64,000 bases of DNA from positions 29,052,001 through 29,116,000 of the forward strand of contig CM073596.1 of the NCBI GenBank assembly GCA_037074705.1, in the 5' to 3' direction. The stretch comes from Zhengitettix transpicula. Taxonomy: Eukaryota; Arthropoda; Insecta; Orthoptera; Tetrigidae. Below are positions 12,989 through 25,969 of this stretch, piece by piece (position 1 is the stretch's first letter; the number at the start of each line of letters is the position of its first letter). The notes beneath the pieces were generated by a model, which was not told where the DNA came from, searched no databases, and worked only from the letters and a program-made list of their open reading frames with translations. The translations under genes were made by a program, and so were the position numbers.

Positions 12989-13906
12989 GGAGAAGCGGGG
13001 GTGGACGCGGGAGGAAATATTTAAACATGCTAAAACAGCCGATATTTTAGTCGGATAAATATTTTTAGGGGTCAGACTCGAGTAAAATCAGAGTTATGGA
13101 TTTAGGTGAATGTATTTATGACAACGTTGGCAATTCACGAGGTAGATTCATAAAATTTCTCTACATGTTATCTGTGTATAATTTCAACCCCTTTCGGACT
13201 TGGGAGTGGTGCACCTTTAAGTGTAGGCATGGAGTGGTATTACATAAAAGGAAAGCAGAAACCATCGATATTAGAGTCGAATTCGGGGTTATAGTTGTCA
13301 CTGAGTTTAATTATGACATTCAACTTGCCGTTTAAGTCCCCCAAGCGCGAGTGTTCTGGGGTGGAAATTTTCAAACATGTTAAACGGTCGATTTTTGCGT
13401 TAAATAATTACCTCCTGGGGTTAATGACTTTGATAGTTTTTATACCGATGTTGTTTGTGTGTAATTTCAACCCCTGTGAGGGGAGCAAGCTTAGGAGTGG
13501 GGTGGAGGTACGTTAAATAAAAAGAACGCAAAAACAACTGAGATTAGAAGCAATTCAATGACTATGCATGTCGCTAACTCTAATTGTGACAACCTGGGTA
13601 ACGCGACGGGTTTGGGAGGTGGCGGGCGGGAGTAGAAATTTCCAGACAATGTAATCGGCCGGTTCTTGCATGGAATAAATACTTTTTGGTTATCGCACAT
13701 TTGTGGGGGTGGTCAGCTTCTACACTGTAAAAACGAACGGTATAGTTGGTCAATGACTTCAACCCTATTCGGCACGGGAGGTGAGCACATTTAGGGATAG
13801 GGGTCGAGGAGCGTTACATAAAAATAGCACCAAAGCAAACGAAATTGGAGTCATATCGGGGGTTATGGATAAATAACATTTCGGGCAACGCCGGGCACCC
13901 AGCTAG
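12989..13906 (+). mobile_element. Helitron-like element, family B, 5'-truncated
   Basis: It begins abruptly inside a family B module (AGAAGCGGGGGTGGACG) and continues through units seen in 1-2337, including GATATTTTAGTCGGATAAAT and GACAACCTGGGTAACGCGAC. It ends with CGGGCAACGCCGGGCACCC and AGCTAG followed by T. It lacks the TATG-rich 5' leader and the three 282-bp modules. It lies between the arms of the 12432-15451 inverted repeat. Confidence 0.75.
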
Positions 13907-15043
13907 TGTATGATAAAAAACTGTTAGATAAAAGAGATACACTTCAATAACGTGCATTCATTGTAGACCTACGTTTGTTTCCAAAGCTATTCCTACACAA
14001 TATTTTAATTCTTGTATGAAAAACGGGCACCATACGATTACTGCCATTGACGGATGAACAAGATTAATTAAGAAATTCCACATGTAGACGTGTTCAAGAC
14101 ATTTAGATGTCTTTGACTGAAAAATAAGCTAGAAAATTCACTACAGCATCTAGAAATAAAATATGGCTTATTGTTCTGAAGTCCCGTACGCTGCTGACAT
14201 ACGCATTCAAGACGCGACTTTATTAGCAGGTAACTGCAGATATTTCCAGGTAACTTTGAAAGATTCGCGTGACCCTTTCGTTGGAAAATGAGCGAGAGAG
14301 ATTTACGTGCCTTGTAGATTGTCACGGCCGTGTCCAACAGGTTTTAGTCGAGGATTCTGACCACGACCAACCTGTTATTAACTATAATTTCTCGCCACAA
14401 ACTTTCGTCCGCAAGCTTTTACAAAGATTCCACGTGATCTCGCATGTTCTTCGAGAGAAATTGTGTCTTCACCTACATAAGACACCGTTAATCGGTCACA
14501 TTTAAAAATCTATAAAATAAATATAGCTTGAAAGAAATACTCCTTGTGACGTAGTGGTGACCGACGAGTTTGGTGAGACCAGATTAAGTTGTATTTTGAT
14601 CAACCGCAGTTGTTACATAAAATAATTTTTTGAACATTAAATTTGTATACGGTTCTGGATAACGAAGTCTGGAGTGGCTCAGTGAAAAATGAATGCTCAA
14701 TTAAAATTAATACGTCGTTGAAGATAGAAACAGTTTATTTTCCATTGTAAAGCAATAATAATTATTAATGACGTGTCCTTTTGTGTGATTCCCATCTCAA
14801 GCTCATATTAATAACCATAACGACCAAAAGGGGTCACCAGCAAAATACCTGAAAGCCTGCATTGTAGGCCACGTTTTCCCCTCGGAGGATAAAATACGAC
14901 GTCACGTGGTCGTAATAACTAGGAAGTATTCTGCAGCATCGTCAAGAATGCACTTGTGCCCTGGTCGTAACCTGTTCACCTATTATGTAACGATATTTAA
15001 CATAATAGCGTTGCGAAGATAAATAATAATATTGCTATGGAAA
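13907..15043. other. Spacer inside the inverted-repeat structure, no gene seen
   Basis: Short overlapping open frames occur on both strands (14068-14337 minus, 14269-14505 plus) but show no domain or splice context. No transposase motif was recognised. Confidence 0.4.
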
Positions 15044-15451
15044 ATTAGGTTCTCCATTCCACCTTTAAAAATAAAACACTGCGGTATGCAATTATTTTTC
15101 CTACACCGCGGGAGGAAAGTATAAGTTCCCAATTATAGGCCTAATTTTTATACGACCGAGAATGATTATTATGGTAAATTATATAGTCCACAACTAATGA
15201 TTTATTTGAATTTTGAAATTGGCTAGGAGGGCGTAATATATTTTTTATATTGCGAAAAAAATATTTTATTTCACTATAAACGCGATATTTCATATTATTT
15301 AGTCGGCACATTGATTTAATTAACTCCACAATATTGGAGCCTTATCATGAAAGTCCAAACGTTTTAAGTAACTGCCTTCTAATATGATTTTTCTTCGGAT
15401 GACGAATACGTTTACGTGACGACGTATATCGCCAGGAAAGTGCCGTTTGCA

Positions 15452-17240
15452 TCAAAACACTCTGGCGCCTGCGTTTCCAAATATAGACACCGAAAATCTA
15501 AAATTAGTAATCCTGAGCCTGTTTTGGCCAACGCGGCGACGCGCAGACCTTGAAATTCGCATTCTCCGACCTGCTCCTTGCGTGGCCTTTGTCCCAGATT
15601 CTCTCAGTCCACAGACTCCGGTCTGCAGATTCGTATCTTGACATTGATGTAGCACAACGACGTTGTCCCACCACCGGCCGTTAGGTGGTGACAGCGTTGA
15701 CCCACACGACCGTCCGCTACTCAATTACCGAACGTCTGAATCCGTCGGTATGGACGTCTCCGGTTCCAAATCAACATCTTTCCAACAAACTACCTTAACA
15801 TATTCTAAAAAAGCAGAATGTAATTTACTTACATGTTTCTTATTTACATTAAATATGGAACATTTTAAATATATATGTATATATCGTGACATGTTACGTC
15901 GGCCAAACCAAAAGGACGTTGATTACGAGGATTAAATAACATAAATGTGATACTAATAACAATAAACAGAGTCTGTCCTAAACATTACTGTAGATATAAA
16001 CACAACTTGATTTAAAAAATGCTACTATATCAGACAGGGAACCTCATTATGGTACAAGAATCATTTCAGAAATTATATTGATTAAAAATCATATTAATTA
16101 AAAATCATTTAAACACTGTCAACGTTAAACGTGATACCGAAATAAATAATATATCTTATTTTAAGTTCTTTGGTAATTCTGTATATGTCCCATAGTAAAC
16201 ACACAGTAAGAATATCCTCCTTTGTGATCCTGTTGTACAGCACCGTCACGTACGTGGTTAAATAATTTCACAATATATACATATATATTTAAAATGTTAC
16301 TGCGACTTTAAATAAATCAATATAAAATGAATTAAATAACATAAATCTCATTTCAAACTTTCAGCCACGAAAGTGTTATGATTGCTCCGTTGAATTATTC
16401 AATTTTTATTTCATAAAATATGGCGCGGTTAAAAACAAATAATAATTAAGAAGTAACTAACTTATTGAATCCTCTTAATTTCATACCTGGTAACTAAAAC
16501 TGTGCAGACACACAAGCAAAAATGTGGTGAAATAATGTAAACCGCAGGGTGTAACGTTGCCTTGACTTTTGTCCGCAAATTAAGCATCGTATCAAGTTTG
16601 CGTATTATCTACTGTGACAGGCTGCATCGTCTGGAAGGACGTTGATGGAGGAGAAATGGAGAAAGAGGGGATAAGCCAGTGACTCACACAGAACGAGTTT
16701 CTCTGCTGCCTATATGGCAAGTAGGTACCAAACATAACAGACGAGCCATGTCTTTTTTTTTTCTACCTGGTTCCAGTGTCGAGTCGCTCGACGTGTTTAA
16801 CGTCATAAAGCGCTGTGTTGCTATCCTGCTAATCGTTTAATATTACAGGGGAGGGTAGGAGGGTGCCCGGAGAGATATATAATAACTAGTCACGATCGAT
16901 AGGTTATCTGAGTGCGCGTTGTAGTCACAACCATTTATAAACTCGTGAAAGAAAGATACAAGAACAGGCTGCTATTAACACGCCGATTCTGTTTGCAGTA
17001 AAAAAGCCTGTACTGTTTTGGGGTCAGTATAAATCAGAGGAACCTGTACGTTACCTACAAGCTATAGCTGCTATTATTCGCATTTGAAATTGAATCTCAT
17101 TTAAGGATATCTATTTTTATTTACATATTTATAGAAACACTCGTATGTGGTTCAAAATCATATTGAGAATCCTGAGATATTCACAACGGTGACAAAGTTA
17201 CCATTATTGTCTTATTCTTTTTTTCTGTTTGTTTGTAGGT
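15452..17240. other. No supported gene; GC-richer patch at 15452-15740
   Basis: The patch at 15452-15740 is less AT-rich than its surroundings and is open on both strands (90 codons on the minus strand), but I recognise no protein. It abuts the right arm of the inverted-repeat structure, so it may be transposon-derived. The remainder is AT-rich. Confidence 0.35.
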
Positions 17241-17690
17241 GTAGACAGGCTATGTATAGGGTAATCCTCATTGTGGCAACTCCCCTCTTATAGAATAGGA
17301 AAGGGAGTGAAAGGGGGGATGAGTAATGGTAGAGGAAGGTAGCCAAGGGTTAATTGGGGATCCCGGACTATGGTTTAATGGTCCTACCCAGCAATTCGCC
17401 TAAAAGTGATGCAGGGAAAACCCTAGAAGAATCTGCGTCAGGTAGGACGGACATTTGGAACGTGTCCCACGCCCTTCCGATGGCAGGAGAGGGGTTTGTT
17501 ACGGGGTTGCAGCTTTCCCCTCGCCGTGCCTTGACCGGTTTAGGAGGCAGGTGGCCGACTATTCCAATAGGAATAGAGGACAACTCTTACCGTATGCCCG
17601 AGGTCTGCGACCCCGGAACATACACCTCTCAAAACAGCGGAGGTGCCTCAGCATGTGGGAACCTTAGTTCAAAAAACCAGAGAGATGTCT
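17241..17690 (+). repeat. Family C dispersed repeat, longest copy
   Basis: It runs from ACAGGCTATGTATAGGGTAA through GGTAGCCAAGGGTTAA, AAAACCCTAGAAGAATC, GTGGCCGACTATTCCAATAG, CTCTTACCGTATGCCCGAGG and CATACACCTCTCAAAACAG to about AGAGAGATGTC. It matches the reverse complement of 49698-50062 along most of its length and contains a middle section missing there. An open frame crosses it with a peptide shared between copies (ADYSNRN...LLPY...NIHLSKQ). That may reflect plain DNA conservation, since nothing else indicates coding. Class unknown; no RT or transposase motif. Confidence 0.75.
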
Positions 17691-20600
17691 TGGAATTATT
17701 CTATTATTATTATTATAAAAACTACACATCTGAAAGAGCACGCTAGGCTTCCACTAATTTTTTCTTAACGGATTAACAAAAATCTATTTAGATCCTATTT
17801 TTATTAAATAGAAATAATTATATTCATTATTTTCTACTTCTATTAATTTTTTTAATACGTAATAATTATTTGCAGTTTTATAATCCAGAAATATTTTTAA
17901 TCATAAAATCTTTATTTATCAACACAGCAACGTTTCCGTACGTATTAGTACCATCTTCAGGCTGTTTCTGAAACGTTTGTATGATGTTATGAATATTAAT
18001 AATATCACAACTATGTCAATACTATTTTTAATAAGTTATAGGGTGAAATGGTCTCTGAATGAACATTTTTGGTATAATGTGGAATACTAAGGACAGTAGA
18101 GCAATTTAGAGCTAAAATATTTCAATTGGAACCCTACAGATGGCATCCATCCTGATGCCTTTTTTTTTCTGACTGGTTTATTTACAAGGGATTCATTGTT
18201 AATTCAACAGTTTGTTGCGAGGTTTAGCCGTAGCGTATTTTTATATATATTGTCTTTTTTAGTAGACAATTTAATGGAGGTCTTCTGTTTATTCACAGGG
18301 GTTGTTCATTCACTTGTACGTAAGCGATTGTTTTAAATAAATTTATTTGCACCGAATCTTCTTAATATTTTGAATATTTTTGCCTAAGCGTCACAAAATT
18401 CCTTAGTAACTAGAGTGGTACACGACAGAGAAGAAAATAATGCTGTAAAGGGTAATCTGAGGACCTGAATGCATTCACTGAAATTAATCTACTTGAAGGT
18501 TGCTGAGGAGTCACCGGTCCATTGAAGTAAGAATACAGTAATTGATTATCACCACATCAAAGAAAATGAGAGATTTTTATAAATATTTCATTAAAACGGC
18601 CTGTTCAGGCATATTAAGTGGAGAGAATCTTGAAACGAATTAATAGTAATGAATAGGCGAAAGTAGTCAGGAGAAATTGTCGTCGGGAAACCAGACCTGT
18701 TTGTTTGACATTCACACATTAATTATCAGTATGTACCTTCTCTTCTACAAGCATACAGAATACCATTAAGATGCAATGCGTCCAACAGGAACAAAAAATC
18801 TTGAAATTCTTTAATATTGTTTTCATTTGATTTTTTATATGATTTATTTGGTTATCCTAAAAAAACACTCTTTTTAGAGATATTATTTTTTCTAATTTAA
18901 ATTTTTACGTTCGAAAAGATCATGAAAGCGGTAAATGCTGGCAGGAAACGTAGTAAAAGTCACCGTTCATTTGTTACTATTTTGTGATGGTCATTCTCGT
19001 ATACTTTAATGTCTGTAAATTACACCAGAAGAGTGGTAATTTCTCGAAATATAACTGTTACAAGAATGTCTGTGAAGGACTGTCAGATCAAATGAGATAC
19101 GGATGCTCACATGGGTATGGCAATTTCGGAAGGTCCTGGTTGCAGCGCAGAGTCGATTGTTTTGTGGGTGCGGCATCTGACAGATCTGGGGTAGCCGCTT
19201 CACCGCCTCTGGCCTCTGATCGTAATTGGCCACGCCATGTCTTCGCGTGGCAGGGACACCTTTGGAAACTGGCCAAACTGCGGTCATCCAGATATGAACG
19301 ACTGCTTCCGGCATATTCGACCACCAAATCCGCTAGATTTTCAAGTTTTTGGTTCTCTTTTCCGTTTAAGGGAATTGTGTCACGTGTTTTGATCAGCTCG
19401 ACACATCTTGTGTTCCTAATACATTTTCCCCTTCAGCTTCGATTTATAAAGTGAAAGATTCTATTTTTAACCCGTTAAAACCTTTGGTGAAACCCAAATG
19501 GACTATAAAAAATATTATTCCAGTGCCAGATACACAGTATGTGATGCGGTGTTGCCTGATGTATGGTCACACTTTTCAAGACACGGAAATGCGCGATTCC
19601 AAGCATAAAATCTGGTTGACGTTGAGCTTAGATTCGCGATTGTACCTCGTGCCGGTTCTTTGTTGTGTCTAGCAGTGATTCTTTGCCCTATTTACAGAAC
19701 CTCGCGTCCTCGCCGGGTCCTTGGATTGTAGTGTTTGCGCACCGCTCCCCAGGCTCACACCCACGCAGGTTCCAAAGTTCAGACTCCTTTCCAGTCACTG
19801 GAGCTGTGGATGCCTTACAATGCCACTCCAGCTTCCGAGGCACTCCTTTACCAGTTTGTCAAATATACGAGTCTTTGTCCTCTATACAGATACTTGAAGA
19901 CATCTCTTGGAGTAATGTATGAACAGACGTAGTAAATAAATTCCCCACCTTAACTTGGAAATGTTTAGTGGGTCTATGAGAATATAAACTAAAATCTTAG
20001 GTTGCCAATTTTTACTTCTGTCATTTTTAGACAGGCTCAGCTCATTTCTCGAACAACAATATTCCTTCCAGTGTGAAAAATAATTTTTTAAATTTAAATT
20101 TATAAATACTTTTTTAGTAATTTAGATGATAAAAATATCTCAATATTTCTGTAGTTAGTGTATCATTTAAGCAATTATTTTTGAATATTTTAAGACCAAA
20201 TTTGTCTACCTTTATAGAATTAACCTATTTTATATCTTTAGACCTTTCGAAAGTCATTAACACTTTCACTTAAATTTCCAAAAATATGTGTATTTTGCTT
20301 TGAGATCTGAATTAACTTTTCCTCAGTTGTTGAAAATCTCATTTATGAAATATAAAATAACGTTTTTCAATAAAGAAGAAAAGTATATATTCTCTTAAAA
20401 TATTTATTAAAACTAGGCCTTTCACAATTAAAAAGGACTATTTTTCTCTACTGACATGCAATAAATAGTGATAAAACAGTCGTGAATTTTAAAATTATTT
20501 ATCAGAACAAATAGTTATAATTTGTTGATAATAGGAAAAAAATCGGGTATTATTTTCGAGTACACGTATCATATATCAAATTATTGTTTGTTCACAATTA

Positions 20601-21764
20601 CGATTATGTATGAAACTTTTACGCGGTAAATGACTACAACTATTTTTTATTTACGGTCGGGTCTTACGATTAAATTATTTTTCACGTTTATAAATACTTG
20701 AAGTTCATTAATTTCAAATTACTCTTAATGTGTTAGATTCTGTATTTTGTCAATAATTATTACAAAATTTAAATATTCAAGTTATTCTCTGCAATGGCGT
20801 CAATGTGCGATTGGCATTTATTTTTCCTCAAAAAATATCTGTGTTAGATGAATATAAAGAAGTAAATACTGAAGCAGCCAATAAATACTCAGAATTCAGT
20901 GATTGTGTTTCATTGTAAATTTTACCTTGCTGCGAAACTGTTTGATGAAATATATGGCCTAAACAGTAATTTACAACGCCATTTATTCTCTTTCTACTTC
21001 AGTTGTGCATTAGTTCATCTCACCTGGAATTTAACATTTACATTAATTTTACAGTTCAAATAATTGATAAATACATGTCGGTAATTTAATTTTAATTCCC
21101 ATTTATTTTAGTGTTCTATTAGTTCCTTAGCATAAAGAGAAAATTCTGAAGACAGAATGTTTTTTAAAGTTGAAGACTCGTGCGCCTTGTATTTTGTGAG
21201 AGACAACCCGTCGTACGCATCCGATGCGCAAAGCCGTCTGCGCCATAGGAGTTTGAAAATTTTTAACATGATTAAATCTGTAATTAAAGATATTTTATAA
21301 CATTTTTAATGGTTCCTTTTAATGTTTTACGTAGAAAATTAATATTCTGTCTGGTAATGTAAATACAATAATGTATACTTAATAAATTAATGTTTTATAG
21401 TAATTTAATATTATGCACATGTAGTTAATAGTTATATTTATCTGTCTTCAATCTAATTATAAGTTAATTAGAACAGCCATATTTATCAGTAATAATTTAA
21501 TAGCAAAAATTAGCACATTTCGTCCGCAATCTAGGACATTATAAGGTGTACAATAATTTGGAGTGCACCTAAAAATCCAAATGACATTTAAACAAGTGTT
21601 AAGACTAAGATTTTTATGAAATAGACCTACAATTCCCGTAAATTGCCGATGATTCTAATATCAGCCAAATATTTAGGTAATATAAATATTTTTTTTTGTA
21701 GAATTTCTAAAGGCATGCCCGTTGTAACCCAAATGAGTAAAACAATGTATTCCAAGGGTGTGTT
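17691..21764. other. No supported gene; GC-richer patches near 19.1-19.9 kb
   Basis: A short TAT/TTA run occurs at about 17697-17716. The patches 19080-19330 and 19660-19930 are GC-richer with short open frames on both strands. I see neither splice-bounded exons nor known domains there. 19930-21760 is strongly AT-rich and featureless. Confidence 0.4.
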
Positions 21765-21915
21765 GTGGAGGCTCATAATTCGTGACTCCATGCCTCGACC
21801 GGATATGAAGGGCAGCTGGCCGACTGGTCCAATTGTAACCGTGAATAACTTATCGCATTCCCAACGTCTGCGATTCGTGAAAATGCACCTCTTGAATCTG
21901 GAATGGGTGTTACGG
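21765..21915 (+). repeat. Family C repeat, degenerate copy
   Basis: GCAGCTGGCCGACTGGTCCA, then a CGTCTGCGATTCGTGAAAAT-like section and GCACCTCTTGAA follow the order of the corresponding part of the 17241 copy, but with many substitutions. An older copy of the same repeat. Confidence 0.55.
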
Positions 21916-23533
21916 CCATTAGGAAGCTTATTTTAAAATTTCTGGCTTAAATCCGGGAAGAGGAGAGTCCAAAGCAGATTATTCCTTCCGGGACCAGAGC
22001 AGCTGACATACCCTAGCAACTAATTTACTCTAGGGTTACTTATGCAAGAAGTTTCTATCTAACGGCATAATAAGATGACGAGGCAACGTGGAAATGCTTG
22101 AGTGAAATGAAGCGAACACTGTTTTGAAAGCGGCATTGGCAGGAATGAATGAGCACGATCCGCTCTGCGCTAAAGGTCACGCGACAAGAGCGCTGCCTTT
22201 CACACCCACCATAATAACGCGCAGTTGAAGAGGTTAACCACGCCAGACGAGAAGAAGGAGAAGGAGAAAGGGGGGACTCTGTTGCAAGGCTACCTGCCAC
22301 AATGATCTATCTCCTCGTCCGCTACCAATCAACAGGTTCAGAACACTACGCCCACTTTCCTTGCTGTCAGAATGTTCATTCAGACTCCGGAAAATTCTAT
22401 TCGGTTTTCGGATTACTGCTGATTTTTTAATGTTTCTTTTGGGCCTCTGACTGTATAGTTAGTCCAGATTAAAACACGCATAAACAATGTCATCTAGTAA
22501 CAATCATCCTAGGCGATCATACATATTAAACTGTAAATCTTATATCTGGCGCTTTTGATTGCCTCTTTATTTACAGAGACACATCTGAGCCTTACTGCAC
22601 TAACAAATCGGTGTAGATGATCTTTTTCTCGAGAATTTTTCAGTCCTCCAATTCAACACATTCTAAGTTACATTATATTGCTAAATATATAATTTGATTC
22701 GAATGGGATGGATTTCGGTAGCAGTTTCAAAAGAATAATATAAATATTGTGTAAACAAATAAATAATAAAATTTTTAAATAAAAACGTCTTAGAATTTTA
22801 TTCTTAAAATTTGTTCATTCTTCGAAATAATTTACTTCCAGAAAAGATACTCAAAAAATACACTTTGGCCCATCCACTTCACTTCAGGAATCTATTTACA
22901 TTATTTGTAAACCTAGTTGCTGGAATATTCTCCTCATATAGTGCTGCAGTAAATAATTCGGATCATTTGTCGTTCTATTTAAGTTTGAATATTTCCCTAC
23001 CTCATTTTTTTTGCGGTTTCGTTTTTATTTTAAATACGTGATCAACTGTACTACTATGAGTTGGTTTTATCTTCCAAAGACATTGAAATTATCTTAAATT
23101 ACAAAAAAAAACGATTAAAGGCAAACGGCCGATGGTATTTATTCTGGTTTTATCTTTAAACTCAAAAGAAGTACAGGGATTAAATTTTAATCGAGCTAAT
23201 CTATGACGAGTTTTATTATGATTCACGTTAAAATTATTGCCACTTTCTAACTAATTATCTGTTGCCCATAAATTGCAGTCACCACAATATTGTGAATATT
23301 TACGGAGTTATGAATATTATAAATAATTCTCCCAGAATGGAATTTATTAATGAATTTTGATTAGGCCATTGTGCAGAATAGCGCATAAAATATTTGAATA
23401 ACACGAATTTATTGGTTTTTACAAAGCAAATTTCGAATAGAGAAAACCGTTTTAAAAAGCAAGCTGTGAGGACAAAATTTTATTCAAGTGTAATCGTTGC
23501 ATTTATTTCAGTTCATTTTAATTAGAAATTAAT
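21916..23533. other. No gene seen
   Basis: A GC-richer patch at 21990-22330 ends in a purine run (GAAGAAGGAGAAGGAGAAAG); the rest is AT-rich. No exon, RNA gene or repeat supported. Confidence 0.4.
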
Positions 23534-23750
23534 CGAAACGGTCAAATTTTCCAGAAATAACTTGATAACATAAAAATTAAAACGACGTTACTAGGACTTC
23601 ATCAGGTTCATAGGTTACAAAATTGCAAGAGTATGACTTCTAAATTTTATATAAAAGTTATTTAAATAACATCAATATTTTGCTTATATATAATAATAAT
23701 TCCCAATTATTTACTTCAAATCCATTGAATATCTAATGAAGTCCTAGATT
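23534..23750. repeat. Family E dispersed repeat, copy 1, with internal inverted repeat
   Basis: Shares GTCAAAT...CCAGAAATAA, AAAATTAAAACGACG, TAACATCAATATTTTGC and TTTACTTCAAATCCATTG with 29334-29540 in the same order and orientation. Within this copy CTAGGACTTCATCAG (23591-23605) and CTAATGAAGTCCTAG (23733-23747) form an inverted repeat, suggesting a foldback element. Confidence 0.7.
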
Positions 23751-23989
23751 GAGGGACAAAGTTCGCGTTAATTTGCATGTTTTTATTTATGTAATTTTTA
23801 CTATTTAAAGACTTCAAATGGTAAGGCTTAAAGCCAGAAGGTTTGATTTTAAGTGAAGAATGAAATACAGTCAAGAAGACGCGGGCAATTAAACACTATT
23901 ATGATTTTAATTGGGAGATAAATCGCTGATAAGTTATGATACTACGCAACGAATGACAAAGATAAAAATTTTAATTCAGTAGTATGGAT

Positions 23990-24085
23990 GGAAAAATGTC
24001 GACCGGACCGGGAATATAACCCAGGACTACCGGGCGGTTGTCAAACCACTAAGCCAATCGTATTTGACTTCCGACCCGGGTGCGA
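23990..24085 (-). repeat. tRNA-derived SINE head or tRNA pseudogene
   Basis: On the minus strand the sequence reads TTGGCTTAGTGGTTTGACAA, then CCGCCCGGTAGTCC and TGGGTTATATTCCC. This resembles an A box (TRGYnnARnGG) about 30 bases before a degenerate B box (GGTTCGAnTCC). It does not complete a clean tRNA cloverleaf with matched acceptor stem, so a SINE head is more likely than a functional tRNA gene. Confidence 0.55.
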
Positions 24086-25177
24086 CATTCCTCCATTCAT
24101 TAAAAAAAAATAACTATGACTTGTGGCTTAAATAAAGCTTTGTAGATTTCTTTGAAGATCAAAATTGTTTCTCAGGATAGTCAAAAATTTCCTTATCCGA
24201 GACCAAAATTATAAACCTTCACTCTACCTCTACTAAACATACTTCTAAAGAACTAATTCCTCTCAAATTGTTATTCATAACTACGTTTTAATTATTTATA
24301 CCATAAATTACCGTAAATAATTAAAATTTATTAATAATTAAATCTTTCAGGTATTGATTATTGAATTTTGACGGCCTGAAAATAACTTCATAGCTGTAGG
24401 TATCAAGTTAACGAACAATCGTGATGTCAAATGGATTTTAAGTACTCTGATCTCACAATTTGCACAATGGCACCTTACTTAGAGCGGATCATTTCTGAAA
24501 AAACTGTGATTATTTTCGAATGATTTTCTTTTCTCCATTTCAAGACGTCGGGCTCCAGAAAAATATTTGGCTGAAAAATAAACTTTCATTTTGTATGGTT
24601 AGTGGAGGGCGAAAATATTTTGGGTATAGAGTAAATTAAACTAGAAAAAAAGATAATTTGTTGTGTCCAACCCATTTGCTCCGTGTTGTGCTGAGTGACG
24701 TGGTCATACTCACACATGACTTACAGCGTGTGTACTTATGAATTATGTGACTGTTTATTGTCTGCGGTTCTTGAAGCGCTCTATCACAACTCAGATAGAA
24801 CGAAATATTGCAGGGGGGAAAGCTAAATGCCGTACGTCAACTATGAATTATATTTTTATGGGAAATAATGGCCCTAACTTCGAGTATTTCTGTGCACAAA
24901 CCTACGGATTCCGACAGCGTGCAATTTCAGAGCTGAGATGCTGTATGTGTGCCGTGGAGGTCGTGAAGGGCTGCAGTATTTCTTCAACTTGTTCTCATTC
25001 ACTTTCACCTTTCAACAGTCTACTGCGATCCTTAAAACTTCATTTAGACTTTAAGGAAAACATTATTCCCTCCATCTTCAAATAAACCACTTGTCTCTCT
25101 TTATCGTAGAATTCGTATATCAAAATTCTAACACTCAGACGGCATATTTATTGCCGTTCGATGTATTTTATAAATTA
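24086..25177. other. No supported gene
   Basis: AT-rich, with one 115-codon open frame at 24738-25085 (+) that has no recognisable domain and no convincing splice context. Confidence 0.4.
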
Positions 25178-25938
25178 CTATTTGGGTGCCCGGTGTTTCC
25201 CGTGTAGGCCTACTTATGAATATAAACCATAAAAAGCATTTAATTCTATATGAATATTCAGTCAACAAATGATTTAACCTAAATCTAACTGTTTCTAGTT
25301 CCGTGTAAACTTTCGACCGATAGTGCATTAATTCAAGAGCTATAAAATACGTTGAATTTTATTGCATCAATCACTACAAACGTACCTTCGAAATTATTTA
25401 CGAATAGAATACTTAAATATACTCCTTGAGTATTGCAGGATATAATTGTACCTCAGTCTTCAGACATTACGAAAGATTAAATTGATGAAATTGTAAGCTA
25501 GATTCACAGTGTAAACAAATAGTCGCCATATTGGAGTCACTAATACGACATGAAAATCAACTTTTCCGCAAGGATCGTCAAATATTTCGTATTGTTTTTT
25601 TATTATCTATCGATGTAGTAATGATTATACTTTTTATTCAATGAAAATATTTCTGCTTTATTTCATTACCGGAAAAAGGAACTATTTCCTTTGTTCGTCG
25701 CGTAGTAACGTCTCTATCTCGCGTGACGACATGGTATTTTGACGCGCAGTAATTTAACTCAAACTTATCAGGATTTTCCATTATAATTCTTTCCACCTTT
25801 ATGCTAGGTGTTTCTCACCCCCACAGTACCGTTTCTCGAGTTTTGAAGAATGTGTGAGCAATTTTTTTTTGTAATCTGTCCACACCTTTAGGTTTATATA
25901 GACATTAACGTAAATACATACATACAATTATACATCAT

Positions 25939-25945
<7 letters not shown>
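25178..25945 (-). mobile_element. Helitron-like element, family A, long form, old copy
   Basis: On the minus strand it runs from the TATG-rich leader near 25930 to a decayed terminus (GGGCACCCAAATAG at 25178) in which CTAG has become ATAG. The interior matches the long copies at 4841-5607 and 54239-55130. The CRE-like palindrome is mutated here (GTGACGACAT). A (TA)n run (25938-25967) sits at its 5' end. Confidence 0.7.

Positions 25946-25967
<22 letters not shown>

Positions 25968-25969
<2 letters not shown>

Larger units (their letters stand above)
12432..15451. mobile_element. Large inverted-repeat structure with about 410-bp arms
   Basis: The left arm (12432-12851) starts TGCAAACGGCACTTTCCTGG and is matched in reverse complement by the right arm (15044-15451), which ends CCAGGAAAGTGCCGTTTGCA. 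The arms share the CATCCGAAGAA motif, TTGGAGTTAATTAAATCAAT (with small changes), ACGCCCTCCTAGCC and GGTGGAATGGAG. They flank about 2.2 kb that contains the family B Helitron-like element at 12989-13906. Two inverted copies of one repeat, or a TIR transposon with long arms and a nested insertion, would both explain this. I see no obvious target duplication at 12431/15452 and no transposase. Confidence 0.7.

Noticed and set aside
17354..17746. 130-codon plus-strand frame in the longest family C copy
   Set aside because: Open frame within a dispersed repeat; the matching peptide in another copy can be explained by DNA similarity alone, so it is not called as a gene.
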